Positions 15,681 through 23,572 of a DNA stretch of 64,000 nucleotides are shown piece by piece. A program made the translations under genes and the position numbers. Source of the stretch: Paractinoplanes deccanensis (GTDB lineage Bacteria; Actinomycetota; Actinomycetes; Mycobacteriales; Micromonosporaceae); NCBI RefSeq assembly GCF_016862115.1, contig NZ_BOMI01000185.1, positions 1 to 64,000 on the forward strand. The letters run 5' to 3'. The notes under the pieces are model-generated. The model was not told where the DNA came from, searched no databases, and saw only the letters and a list, made by a program, of their open reading frames with translations. Numbering within the stretch: position 1 is the first letter of the stretch; every line of letters starts with the position of its first letter.

Positions 15681-17570
15681 GTGACGCTGGCTGTCCTGCA
15701 CGCCAGCGCCGGCAATGCCCTCGACCCCGCGGAGTCCGCCCGGCTCGCGGAGGACCTGACCGCGGCTCTGCGCAGGGCCGGCGCCACCCAGGTCGAGCGG
15801 GTTGCCGCGCCCTTGGCGACACCGGCCGCCGGTTCGCCGCCGGCCCCCGGCGCGCGGCTCCGGGAGATCGCGGGGCGGGCGCTGGCGGCGCACGAGCCGC
15901 TGCTGATCTGCGACGACAACCTGGTCGCGCATCCGAGCCTGCTCTGGATGCTCGCCACCGAGCCGGCCAAGCGGACCACCGCGCTGGTGATCGCCGACCC
16001 GGACGGTGACCTGCGCGAGGACCGGGGCAAGGTGCTGCCCGCCGGCGACCGGCCGGGCACGGTGCGCTACCTCGGCGCGATCTGTGTCGCCCCGGCCGAC
16101 CTGCCGCTGCTGATCGAGGTCGCCGACCGGAGCGACCTGCTGCCGGCGCTGCTCGAGGCCGGCCTGGTGCCGGTCGCGACGCCGGTGCGGCTGCTGCGGG
16201 CCTCGCTCGTGCACGACTCCACCGAGCTCGCCGCGGCGCGGGCGGCGGTCGACGCGGTCGACGAGGACAAGGCCCGCCTGCGGCTCGCCGTCAAGGAGAA
16301 GGACGACTTCTTCACCACATACGCGGTGAGCACCTGGTCGCCGATCGTCACCAAGGCCGCCGCGCGCCTGCGGCTCACGCCGAGCGGCGTCACGGCCGTC
16401 TCCGTGCTGCTCGCCGTGGTCGCCGCGCTCGCGTTCTGGCAGGCGTCGCGGCCCGCGATGATCGCCGGCGGCATCCTGATCTACCTGAGCTTCGTGCTCG
16501 ACTGCGTGGACGGCCAGCTGGCCCGCTACACCCGCAAGTTCGGCGCCTTCGGCGGCTGGCTCGACACCATGGCCGACCGCGCCAAGGAGTACGCGGCGTA
16601 CGCCGGTCTCGCCGCCGGGGCGGAGCGCGCCGGGCTCCCGTACGCCTGGCCGCTCGCGATCACCGCGATCGTGCTCCAGACCGTGCGGCACATGACCGAC
16701 GCGTGGTACGGCGCGCTGCACGACGAGGCCGCCGCTCACCCGAAGCCCCAGGCGGCCGGCGGGGTCGGCGCGCGCCTCACCGCCGCCTCCACCAAGGTGC
16801 AGGGCGACACCGGCTCGCTCGCGTACTGGCTCAAGCGGATCGTGGTCTTCCCGATCGGCGAGCGCTGGGCGCTGCTCGCGGTCCTGGCGATCTTCACGAA
16901 CGGGCGGGTCGCGCTCGCCGGCATGCTCGTCTGGGGACTGCTCGCGATGGCGTACACCCTGGCCCTGCGGTCGTTGCGGGCGTTGTCGATGCGGGTCGGC
17001 GTGCTGGACAAGGTGGACACCGAGCGGTTCCGCGACGACGGCCGGCTGGTCCGCTCGGTGATCAGCCGGGCCGGGCTGCCCGCGCCGCTCGCCTTCGCCG
17101 CGCTGGCGGCGATCGCCGCCCTGGCCGTCGTGATCGTGTTCCTGGTGGGCGACCCGTCCAAGGTGCTGCTGGCCGTGGCGGCCCTGCTGGTGCTCGGCGC
17201 CGGGCTTCCCGCGCGGCGACGGCACGGCGGTCCGCTCGACTGGCTGATCCCGGCGGCGTTGCGCGCCGCCGAATACCTGATGGTCGTCGCGGCCGGCCTG
17301 ACCGGCGACGTGCCCACCGCCGTGGTCTACCTGCTGATCTTCACCCTCACCCTGCGGCACTACGACCTGGTCGCCCGCATGGAGAAGGGCGCGCCCGCGG
17401 GCAAGGCCGCCGGCGCGTGGCTCGGCTGGGACGGGCGCGTGGTGCTGCTGACCGCCGCCGCCCTGGCCGGTGTCGCCACCGGCGGCGTCGCGGTGCTGGC
17501 CGCCCTGGTCGGCGGCTCCTTCCTGGTCAACGCGATCGCCGACTGGCGGACAGGTGGCACCCGGCCGTGA
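15681..17570 (+). CDS. CDP-alcohol phosphatidyltransferase with DUF5941-type domain
   Basis: About 629 residues. The N-terminal part (1-200) resembles a degenerate nucleotidyltransferase (LICDDNLVAHPSLLWML). The centre holds the complete CDP-alcohol phosphotransferase signature, D-x2-DG-x2-AR-x8-G-x3-D-x3-D, beginning at about residue 274 (DCVDGQLARYTRKFG). The C-terminal third is a set of membrane helices of the DUF5941 type. It should transfer a phospho-alcohol from a CDP carrier to an acceptor at the membrane. The start is uncertain: GAGGAGG lies 17 bp before the chosen GTG. The end overlaps the next gene (GTGA), coupling it to a glycerophosphotransferase. Confidence 0.82.
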   Translation: MTLAVLHASAGNALDPAESARLAEDLTAALRRAGATQVERVAAPLATPAAGSPPAPGARLREIAGRALAAHEPLLICDDNLVAHPSLLWMLATEPAKRTTALVIADPDGDLREDRGKVLPAGDRPGTVRYLGAICVAPADLPLLIEVADRSDLLPALLEAGLVPVATPVRLLRASLVHDSTELAAARAAVDAVDEDKARLRLAVKEKDDFFTTYAVSTWSPIVTKAAARLRLTPSGVTAVSVLLAVVAALAFWQASRPAMIAGGILIYLSFVLDCVDGQLARYTRKFGAFGGWLDTMADRAKEYAAYAGLAAGAERAGLPYAWPLAITAIVLQTVRHMTDAWYGALHDEAAAHPKPQAAGGVGARLTAASTKVQGDTGSLAYWLKRIVVFPIGERWALLAVLAIFTNGRVALAGMLVWGLLAMAYTLALRSLRALSMRVGVLDKVDTERFRDDGRLVRSVISRAGLPAPLAFAALAAIAALAVVIVFLVGDPSKVLLAVAALLVLGAGLPARRRHGGPLDWLIPAALRAAEYLMVVAAGLTGDVPTAVVYLLIFTLTLRHYDLVARMEKGAPAGKAAGAWLGWDGRVVLLTAAALAGVATGGVAVLAALVGGSFLVNAIADWRTGGTRP

Positions 17571-19726
17571 AACTGCTGAGCATCGTCGTACCGGTCTACA
17601 AGGTGCAGGGATACCTGCGGCAGTGCCTCGACTCCATGCTGAGCCAGTCGTTCACCGACTTCGAGATCGTCGCGGTCGACGACCGCTCGCCCGACCACAG
17701 CGGCGCCATCCTCGCGGAATACGCGGAGCGTGACCCCCGGGTGCGGGTGGTGACCGCGCCCGAGAACCTCGGCCTCGGCCGCGCCCGCAACCTGGGTCTC
17801 GAGCACGCCACCGGCGAGTACGTCTGGTTCGTCGACTCCGACGACTGGCTCTCCACCGGCGCGCTGGCCGCCGTGGCCGCCCGGTTGCGCGCCACCGCCG
17901 CCGACGTGCTGATTGTCGGCTGGGACAGGGTGCACTGGGACGGCCGGGTGCAGACCGGCTCGGCCAAGAAGGCGCTCGGCGCCGCGCCCAAGGTCTTCTC
18001 CGTCGAACAGTGGCCGCCGGTCCTCGACGTGCTGCACGTGGCCTGGAACAAGGTGGTCCGCCGGGAGTTCCTGCTGCGGCTCGGCTTCGTCTTCGAGGCC
18101 GGCTGGTACGAGGACGTGTCGTTCACCTTCCCGGTGCTGCTCGCCGCCCCGCGGATCAGCACCCTGCCGCGCACCTGCGTGCACTACCGGCAGCGGCGCA
18201 CCGGGGCGATCACCCGGACGAAGGGCGACCGGCACTTCGAGGTCTTCGACCACTGGGAGCACGCGCTCGCGCTCGGCAACAAATACGCGTCGCCCGGCGA
18301 CGAGGTCCGCGGCCTGCTCTTCCGCCGGATGATCTGGCATTTCCTGCGGGTGCTGCGGCACGACGCCCGGGTGCCGCGCGAGTCGCGGAGCCGGTTCTTC
18401 CGCCGGATGCACGAGATGTACCGCACATATCTGCCGCCCGCGGGCTATCCGCTGCCGGCCGGCGGCGAGGGCGCCCGCCACAAGCTGGTGGCGCGCGGGT
18501 CGTACCCGCTCTTCGTGCTCTTCGAGACGGCGGTGAAGACGGCGCGCGGCGGCCTGCGGACGGCCCGGCGCGCGGCCGGCTACGTCCGGCGGCGCGGGCA
18601 GCAGGCGGCCGGGCACCTCTACTACCGCGCCCAGTTGCGGATGCCGGTGGATCAGTCGCTCGCGCTTTTCGGGGCTTACTGGTTCCGTGGGGTCAGTTGC
18701 AACCCGGCCGCGATCGCCGCGAAGGCCGCCGAGCTCGCCCCGCACCTGCGCACCGTCTGGGTGGTCAGCCCGGCCCGGGCCGCCGCGATGCCGCCCGGCA
18801 GCGACTACGTGATCGCCGGCACGCTGCGGTACTACAAGGCCCTCGCCCGCGCGCGCTACCTGGTCAACAACGTGAACTGGCCGCGCCGGACGGTCAAGCG
18901 GCGCGGCACCACGCACGTGATGACCCACCACGGCACCCCGCTCAAGATGATGGGGATGGACCAGCTCGACCACCCGGCCGGCGTGACCGACCGCGACTTC
19001 GCCGGTCAGATGCGCCGCGCGGACCGCTGGGACTTCAGCATCACGGCGAACGCGCACACCACGATCGCGTGGGACTCGGCCTACCCGTGCGACTACGAGA
19101 CGCTCGAGGTCGGCTATCCGCGCAACGACCGGCTGGCGCGCGCGACCCCGGCCGAGACGGCGGCGGTGCGCGAACGGCTCGGGATCGCGCCGGGCAAGCG
19201 TGTGGTGCTCTACATGCCCACCCATCGGGAGTGGCTGCCGCGCGGGCGCCAGGTGCTCGAGGTGGAGCAGCTCGCCGGGGCGCTCGGCCCCGACACGGTG
19301 CTGCTCGTGCGGGAGCACTACTTCCACGTGCCGGCCGAGGCGAGCGGGCAGACACCGTCCGGCGGCGGCCGCATCGTGGACGTCTCGGGCCACCCGGTGG
19401 TCGAGGATCTCTATCTCGCCGCGGACGTGCTGCTCACCGACTACTCGTCGGCGATGTTCGACTACGCCGTGCTGGACCGGCCGGTGGTCGTCTTCGCGCC
19501 GGACTGGCCGGTGTACCGCGAGCTGCGGGGAACGTACTTCGATCTGATGGCCGAGCCGCCCGGTGCGGTGGCCACGGACTACCGGGCCCTGGTCGACCTG
19601 TTCCGCTCGGGGGCGTACCAGGACGATCGGGCCGCGGCGGCGAGGGCGGCTTTCCGTGCCCGTTTTTGCTATTTGGACGACGGCAACGCGGCGGAACGCG
19701 TGGTTCGCCGGGTATTTCTGGACTAA
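17567..19726 (+). CDS. GT2 glycosyltransferase fused to CDP-glycerol glycerophosphotransferase
   Basis: A 719-residue bifunctional enzyme. Residues 1-230 are a GT-A glycosyltransferase family 2 domain (LLSIVVPVYKVQGYL, AVDDRSPDHS, FVDSDDWLS). Residues about 370-719 are a TagB/TagF-type glycerophosphotransferase with HVMTHHGTPLKMMGMD, VVLYMPTHRE, VREHYF and LLTDYSSAMFDYA, the family active-site and CDP-binding segments. It would add a sugar and glycerol-phosphate (or similar) units to a teichoic-acid-like polymer. A GTG start overlaps the preceding CDP-alcohol transferase by four bases, so they act in one pathway. Confidence 0.88.
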   Translation: MKLLSIVVPVYKVQGYLRQCLDSMLSQSFTDFEIVAVDDRSPDHSGAILAEYAERDPRVRVVTAPENLGLGRARNLGLEHATGEYVWFVDSDDWLSTGALAAVAARLRATAADVLIVGWDRVHWDGRVQTGSAKKALGAAPKVFSVEQWPPVLDVLHVAWNKVVRREFLLRLGFVFEAGWYEDVSFTFPVLLAAPRISTLPRTCVHYRQRRTGAITRTKGDRHFEVFDHWEHALALGNKYASPGDEVRGLLFRRMIWHFLRVLRHDARVPRESRSRFFRRMHEMYRTYLPPAGYPLPAGGEGARHKLVARGSYPLFVLFETAVKTARGGLRTARRAAGYVRRRGQQAAGHLYYRAQLRMPVDQSLALFGAYWFRGVSCNPAAIAAKAAELAPHLRTVWVVSPARAAAMPPGSDYVIAGTLRYYKALARARYLVNNVNWPRRTVKRRGTTHVMTHHGTPLKMMGMDQLDHPAGVTDRDFAGQMRRADRWDFSITANAHTTIAWDSAYPCDYETLEVGYPRNDRLARATPAETAAVRERLGIAPGKRVVLYMPTHREWLPRGRQVLEVEQLAGALGPDTVLLVREHYFHVPAEASGQTPSGGGRIVDVSGHPVVEDLYLAADVLLTDYSSAMFDYAVLDRPVVVFAPDWPVYRELRGTYFDLMAEPPGAVATDYRALVDLFRSGAYQDDRAAAARAAFRARFCYLDDGNAAERVVRRVFLD

Positions 19727-19868
19727 GGGCGGTAATCGCGCCGTTACCCTGCGCAAATGGCACGTTCACCCGATGGTGTGACATCGATACTCCTCGTCGA
19801 ATAGGGCGGGTCGCGGACCGTAGTGGGACCGGGATCACATTTCGCGCGCCCGGCAGGGGAGGTAGGCG

Positions 19869-21173
19869 GTGTCGACCGTCTCGCTCAAGGACGTCACCAA
19901 GGTCTGGCCCGACGGCACGGTTGCCGTCGACAACCTGAGTCTCGACGTCAACGACGGGGAGTTTCTCGTCATGCTCGGCCCGTCCGGCTGCGGCAAGTCC
20001 ACCGTCCTGCGGATGATCGCCGGACTGGAGGACCCGTCCGAAGGGGACATCCTGCTCAACGGCGATCCGGTCCTCGAACTGGCGCCCCGCGACCGCAGCA
20101 TCGCCATGGTGTTCCAGGACTTCGCGCTCTATCCGCACATGACGGTCGGCGACAACATCGGCTTCCCGCTGAAGCTGTCCGGTGTGGAGCCGCAGCCGCG
20201 CGGGGAGCGGGTCGGCGACGTGGCGGCGGCGCTCGGCATAGGAGACGTGCTGCGGCGCAAGCCGAGCCAGCTCTCCGGCGGCCAGCGCCAGCGGGTCGCG
20301 ATGGGCCGCGCGATCGTCCGCCGGCCCGGCCTGTTCCTCATGGACGAGCCGCTGTCCAATCTCGACAGCGGGCTCCGCGCCGAGCTGCGGGCCGAGATCA
20401 CCGGCCTCACCCGCGAGCTGGGCGTCACCACGATGTACGTGACGCACGACCAGGCCGAGGCGCTCACCATGGCGGACCGGGTGGCGATCATGCGCAAGGG
20501 CGTCCTCCAGGACGTGGGCACACCCACCGAGGTGTACGGGCGGCCGGCCACCCTCTACGTGGCCGCCTTCCTCGGCTCGCCGCGCATGAACCTGCTGGAG
20601 GCGTCGGTCTACGTCCACCTCGAGCGCTACATCGAGCTCAACTTCGGCGAGCAGGCGCTCTACCTGCCGTGGCACGACATCCGGTCGCGGGCGGTCGCCC
20701 ACTACCACGGCGAGCGGATCGTGGTCGGCATGCGGGCCGAGGCGCTCACCCCGGTCGCCCCGGACGTGCCGGGCGACATCCTGCGCGGCCGGATCCGCTA
20801 TCTCGAGCACCACGGGCACGAGTCGCTGGCGTACCTCGACATCGGTGCGACGGCGATCGTGGTCGACGAGATGGGCACCGCGATGCAGAACGACTACCAG
20901 GAGCCCGGCCCGTTCCGGCGGCTCAGTGAGAAGATCCAGCGGCGGTTGAACGGGCGCTCGAACGGCGCCACGGCGGTGGAGGCCCGCGAGGCCGACCAGC
21001 ACAGCGTCCTGTTCGACCCGGGGCGCCACCACCGGCGCCCCGCCGAGCTGGCGGTGCGGCTCGCGCCCTATCCGGCCGTCTCGCCGGGCCATCCGCTCTC
21101 GGTCGCCATCCGGATGGACGCCCTGCACTTCTTCGACGAGCGCGGCGGCCGGATCGACGTCGGCTGGCGCTGA
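19869..21173 (+). CDS. Sugar ABC transporter ATP-binding protein (MalK/MsiK-like)
   Basis: A 434-residue ATPase of the CUT1 type. Walker A is GPSGCGKST (37-45), the Q-loop VFQDFALYPHM, the ABC signature LSGGQRQRV (135-143), Walker B LFLMDE (155-160), and the switch histidine in YVTHDQAEA. A C-terminal OB-type regulatory region (about 235-434) is longer than in MalK and diverged. No permease or binding protein is adjacent, as with MsiK of Streptomyces, which energises several sugar transporters in trans. GGGGAGG precedes the GTG. Closeness to the GH65/beta-PGM pair fits disaccharide uptake. Confidence 0.85.
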   Translation: MSTVSLKDVTKVWPDGTVAVDNLSLDVNDGEFLVMLGPSGCGKSTVLRMIAGLEDPSEGDILLNGDPVLELAPRDRSIAMVFQDFALYPHMTVGDNIGFPLKLSGVEPQPRGERVGDVAAALGIGDVLRRKPSQLSGGQRQRVAMGRAIVRRPGLFLMDEPLSNLDSGLRAELRAEITGLTRELGVTTMYVTHDQAEALTMADRVAIMRKGVLQDVGTPTEVYGRPATLYVAAFLGSPRMNLLEASVYVHLERYIELNFGEQALYLPWHDIRSRAVAHYHGERIVVGMRAEALTPVAPDVPGDILRGRIRYLEHHGHESLAYLDIGATAIVVDEMGTAMQNDYQEPGPFRRLSEKIQRRLNGRSNGATAVEAREADQHSVLFDPGRHHRRPAELAVRLAPYPAVSPGHPLSVAIRMDALHFFDERGGRIDVGWR

Positions 21174-21267
21174 GCGCCCTTTCCTCGCTTGACGGCATGG
21201 CATATCGTTCCGCCCACACGTCGATGCGGCTCCGTATCGACGATACCGTTTCGTTGGAGGTGGGTAC

Positions 21268-22128
21268 GTGGGCAACGCGTCCGGGCTTCTGGTCATCGAA
21301 CGGATCCTGCGAGATCGCCAGGGCATCTGGCAGCAGGTGGTCGAGGACCGCGGTCTCCACCGGCTGACCGGCCAGATGCTGCTGAGCTCCGTCGTCGCGC
21401 TCGCCGTCTACGGCGCGGTGCTGGGCTCCTTCCACAGTGTGCTGATGGCCCTGACCTCGGCGGTCAAGCTGCCGCTGCTGTTCCTCGTGACCCTCGCGAT
21501 CTGTCTGCCGACGCTCTATCTGTTCAACCTCGTCTTCGGGGCCCGGCTCTCGATCCGGCAGTCGCTCGCGCTGGTGATGGTCGCGCTCACGGTGACCGCG
21601 ATGCTGGCGCTGGCGTTCGCGCCGATCAGCCTGTTCTTTCTGATCACGGCGCCGGACTACAGCTTCTTCAAGCTGCTCAACGTGGCGATCCTCGGGCTCT
21701 CGGCGCTGGTGGGGCTGCGGTTCCTGACCGGCGGCATGCGGGTGCTCAACGATCACGGGCTGCTCGCGCCGGCGCCGGCGGAGGTTGTCGCCGCGCCCGC
21801 GCCCGCGGCCGCACCCGTTCCGGTGCCGGCTGCCGTCGGTGCCGGGAACGGCGCCACGCCGGCCGCGTCGTCCGGCTCGGCGGGGGCGCCCGCCGCGCCG
21901 AACGCGGCGTGGCCGCAGCGTCCGCCGCAGCGGCCCGTCGCGCCGCCGCGGCCGCCGAGCATGACGCTGCTCTACGTCTGGATCTTCCTGTTCGGCTTCG
22001 TGGGCACGCAGCTCGCGTGGACGCTGCGGCCGTTCTTCGGCAGCCCCGGCATGAAGTTCAGCCTTTACCGTGACATCGACGGCAACTTCTACGCCGAGAT
22101 CTTCCGGACGATCGCGGACTTGTTCTGA
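21268..22128 (+). CDS. Polytopic membrane protein with Ala/Pro linker
   Basis: A 286-residue membrane protein. Four helices lie between about residues 37 and 155, a Yip1-like layout; a flexible Ala/Pro-rich linker follows (167-230), then a final helix (232-252) with a short tail (YRDIDGNFYAEIFRTI). The function is unknown. A GTG start follows GGAGGTG by about six bases. A perfect 13-bp inverted repeat lies 26 bp after the stop codon. Confidence 0.72.
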   Translation: MGNASGLLVIERILRDRQGIWQQVVEDRGLHRLTGQMLLSSVVALAVYGAVLGSFHSVLMALTSAVKLPLLFLVTLAICLPTLYLFNLVFGARLSIRQSLALVMVALTVTAMLALAFAPISLFFLITAPDYSFFKLLNVAILGLSALVGLRFLTGGMRVLNDHGLLAPAPAEVVAAPAPAAAPVPVPAAVGAGNGATPAASSGSAGAPAAPNAAWPQRPPQRPVAPPRPPSMTLLYVWIFLFGFVGTQLAWTLRPFFGSPGMKFSLYRDIDGNFYAEIFRTIADLF

Positions 22129-22154
22129 AGCTTCTCTTCCGAGTCTGATCGCAG

Positions 22155-22186
22155 ACGCGTTGTGCCGCGATGACGGCACAACGCGT
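22155..22186. promoter_or_regulatory. Perfect 13-bp inverted repeat before the RsbW-like gene
   Basis: ACGCGTTGTGCCG (22155-22167) and CGGCACAACGCGT (22174-22186) are exact reverse complements around a CGATGA spacer. The right arm runs into a TAGGCT -10-like box (22186-22191) eight bases before a GTG start. It could be a terminator for the upstream membrane protein or an operator at the promoter of the ATPase gene. Overlap with the -10 box favours the operator reading. Confidence 0.7.
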
Positions 22187-22199
22187 AGGCTGCACCACG

Positions 22200-22709
22200 G
22201 TGGAGGAGAGATTGAGCCAGAGGGTCCGTTCGGCTCCGAGGAGGGAGTCGCCGGGCACCGCTGTCCCTCCACCGGGCGCCGCCCCTCATCTTCTCGACCG
22301 CTCGTTCGAGCGCGACGACATCGCCCTCGTGCGCCACGAGGTGAGCGCCCACCTGCGGGCCGCCGGCCTCACCGGCGACCGGCTCCAGGGCTTCGTCCTC
22401 GCGATCAACGAGATCGTCACCAATGTGGTGCTGCACGCGGGCGGTCACGGCCGCCTGCTGCTGTGGACGGCCGACGGCTCCGCCCGCTGCTCGGTGACCG
22501 ATTCGGGGCCTGGGATCCCGGCGAGATACCTGTCCGCTCCCGAGGTGCCCGAGACCTATGAGGTCGGTGGGCGCGGCATCTGGCTCGCCTATCAACTTTG
22601 CGACGAGGTGACAGTGGCCACCGGCCCGATCGGTACCACGATCGGGTTGCGGATGCTGGTCGGCGCGCCGCCGGACACCAACCGGCAATCAAGTTTGAAC
22701 ACCGTGTAA
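22200..22709 (+). CDS. RsbW-like serine kinase / HATPase_c protein
   Basis: About 169 residues with a GHKL ATPase fold. N-box EIVTNVVLHA (71-80), G1 box DSGPGIP (101-107) and G2 box GGRGIWLA (123-130) are present. Proteins of this type are anti-sigma factors or switch kinases that phosphorylate STAS anti-anti-sigma proteins. No sigma factor or STAS gene is adjacent, so partners must be elsewhere. The start is ambiguous: GTG 22200 lies eight bases after a -10 box; TTG 22212 has GGAGGAG very close; ATG 22170 would sit inside the inverted repeat. Confidence 0.78.
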   Translation: MEERLSQRVRSAPRRESPGTAVPPPGAAPHLLDRSFERDDIALVRHEVSAHLRAAGLTGDRLQGFVLAINEIVTNVVLHAGGHGRLLLWTADGSARCSVTDSGPGIPARYLSAPEVPETYEVGGRGIWLAYQLCDEVTVATGPIGTTIGLRMLVGAPPDTNRQSSLNTV

Positions 22710-22776
22710 ACCGCCGGGGGAATGTGAAGGTGCCCTTCCGGGCTCATCGGCCGCGCGGTGCGACTACATTGGGCCA

Positions 22777-23517
22777 GTGCTCGGACTACCTCCTCACGTA
22801 ACCGCATGCCTTTTCGATCTTGACGGCGTGCTCACGCAGACCGCTCTTGTGCACAATGCTGCGTGGAAACAGACGTTCGACACCTTTCTGAAGGCGTGGT
22901 CGGCGCAGCACGATCAGGAATTCGTGCCGTTCGACTCCGGTGCCGACTACCACCTCTACGTCGACGGCCGGCCACGAGCCGACGGCGTGCGCACGTTCCT
23001 GGCGTCCCGCGGCATCACCCTGCCCGAGGGCACCCCGGACGACGGTCCCGACCTGCTGACCGTGAACGGACTCGGCAACCGCAAGAACATCCTCGTCCTC
23101 CAGAAGATCAAGGAAGGCGCCGTCCAGGTCTACGAGGGCTCGGTGGAGTACCTCAAGGCCGCCAAGGAGGCCGGCCTGCGCCGCGCCGTGGTCTCGGCGA
23201 GCGCCAACTGCAAGGACGTTCTGGAGGCGGCGGGCATCGCCGACTACATCGAAGTGCGTGTGGACGGCGTCACCGCCCGCGAGCAGAGCCTGCCGGGCAA
23301 GCCCGCCCCCGACACGTTCCTCTATGCTGCCAAGCTGCTCGGGCTCGACCCGCAGAGTTGTGCCGTCTACGAGGACGCCCTGGCCGGTGTGGCGGCCGGT
23401 CGCGCGGGAGCCTTCGGAATCGTGATCGGTGTCGACCGCGTGGGTCAATCTCAGGCACTTCTGGACAACGGTGCCGACGTTGTGGTCACCGATCTGTCCG
23501 AACTCCTGACGCGCTGA
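22777..23517 (+). CDS. pgmB: Beta-phosphoglucomutase (HAD family)
   Basis: A 246-residue HAD phosphatase-fold mutase converting beta-glucose 1-phosphate to glucose 6-phosphate. Motif I is FDLDGVLT (nucleophile and acid/base aspartates), motif II VVSASANCKDVL, motif III GKPAPDTFLYAAKLLG and motif IV VYEDALAGVAAGRAGAFG. It directly precedes a GH65 disaccharide phosphorylase, the standard partner that produces its substrate. It is somewhat longer than lactococcal PgmB (about 220 residues), like actinobacterial homologues. Confidence 0.92.
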   Translation: MLGLPPHVTACLFDLDGVLTQTALVHNAAWKQTFDTFLKAWSAQHDQEFVPFDSGADYHLYVDGRPRADGVRTFLASRGITLPEGTPDDGPDLLTVNGLGNRKNILVLQKIKEGAVQVYEGSVEYLKAAKEAGLRRAVVSASANCKDVLEAAGIADYIEVRVDGVTAREQSLPGKPAPDTFLYAAKLLGLDPQSCAVYEDALAGVAAGRAGAFGIVIGVDRVGQSQALLDNGADVVVTDLSELLTR

Positions 23518-23572
23518 TGCGCGTACGCCATAAAGACTTTCCTCCTTCTCATTAGGTACGAGAGGCACCACC

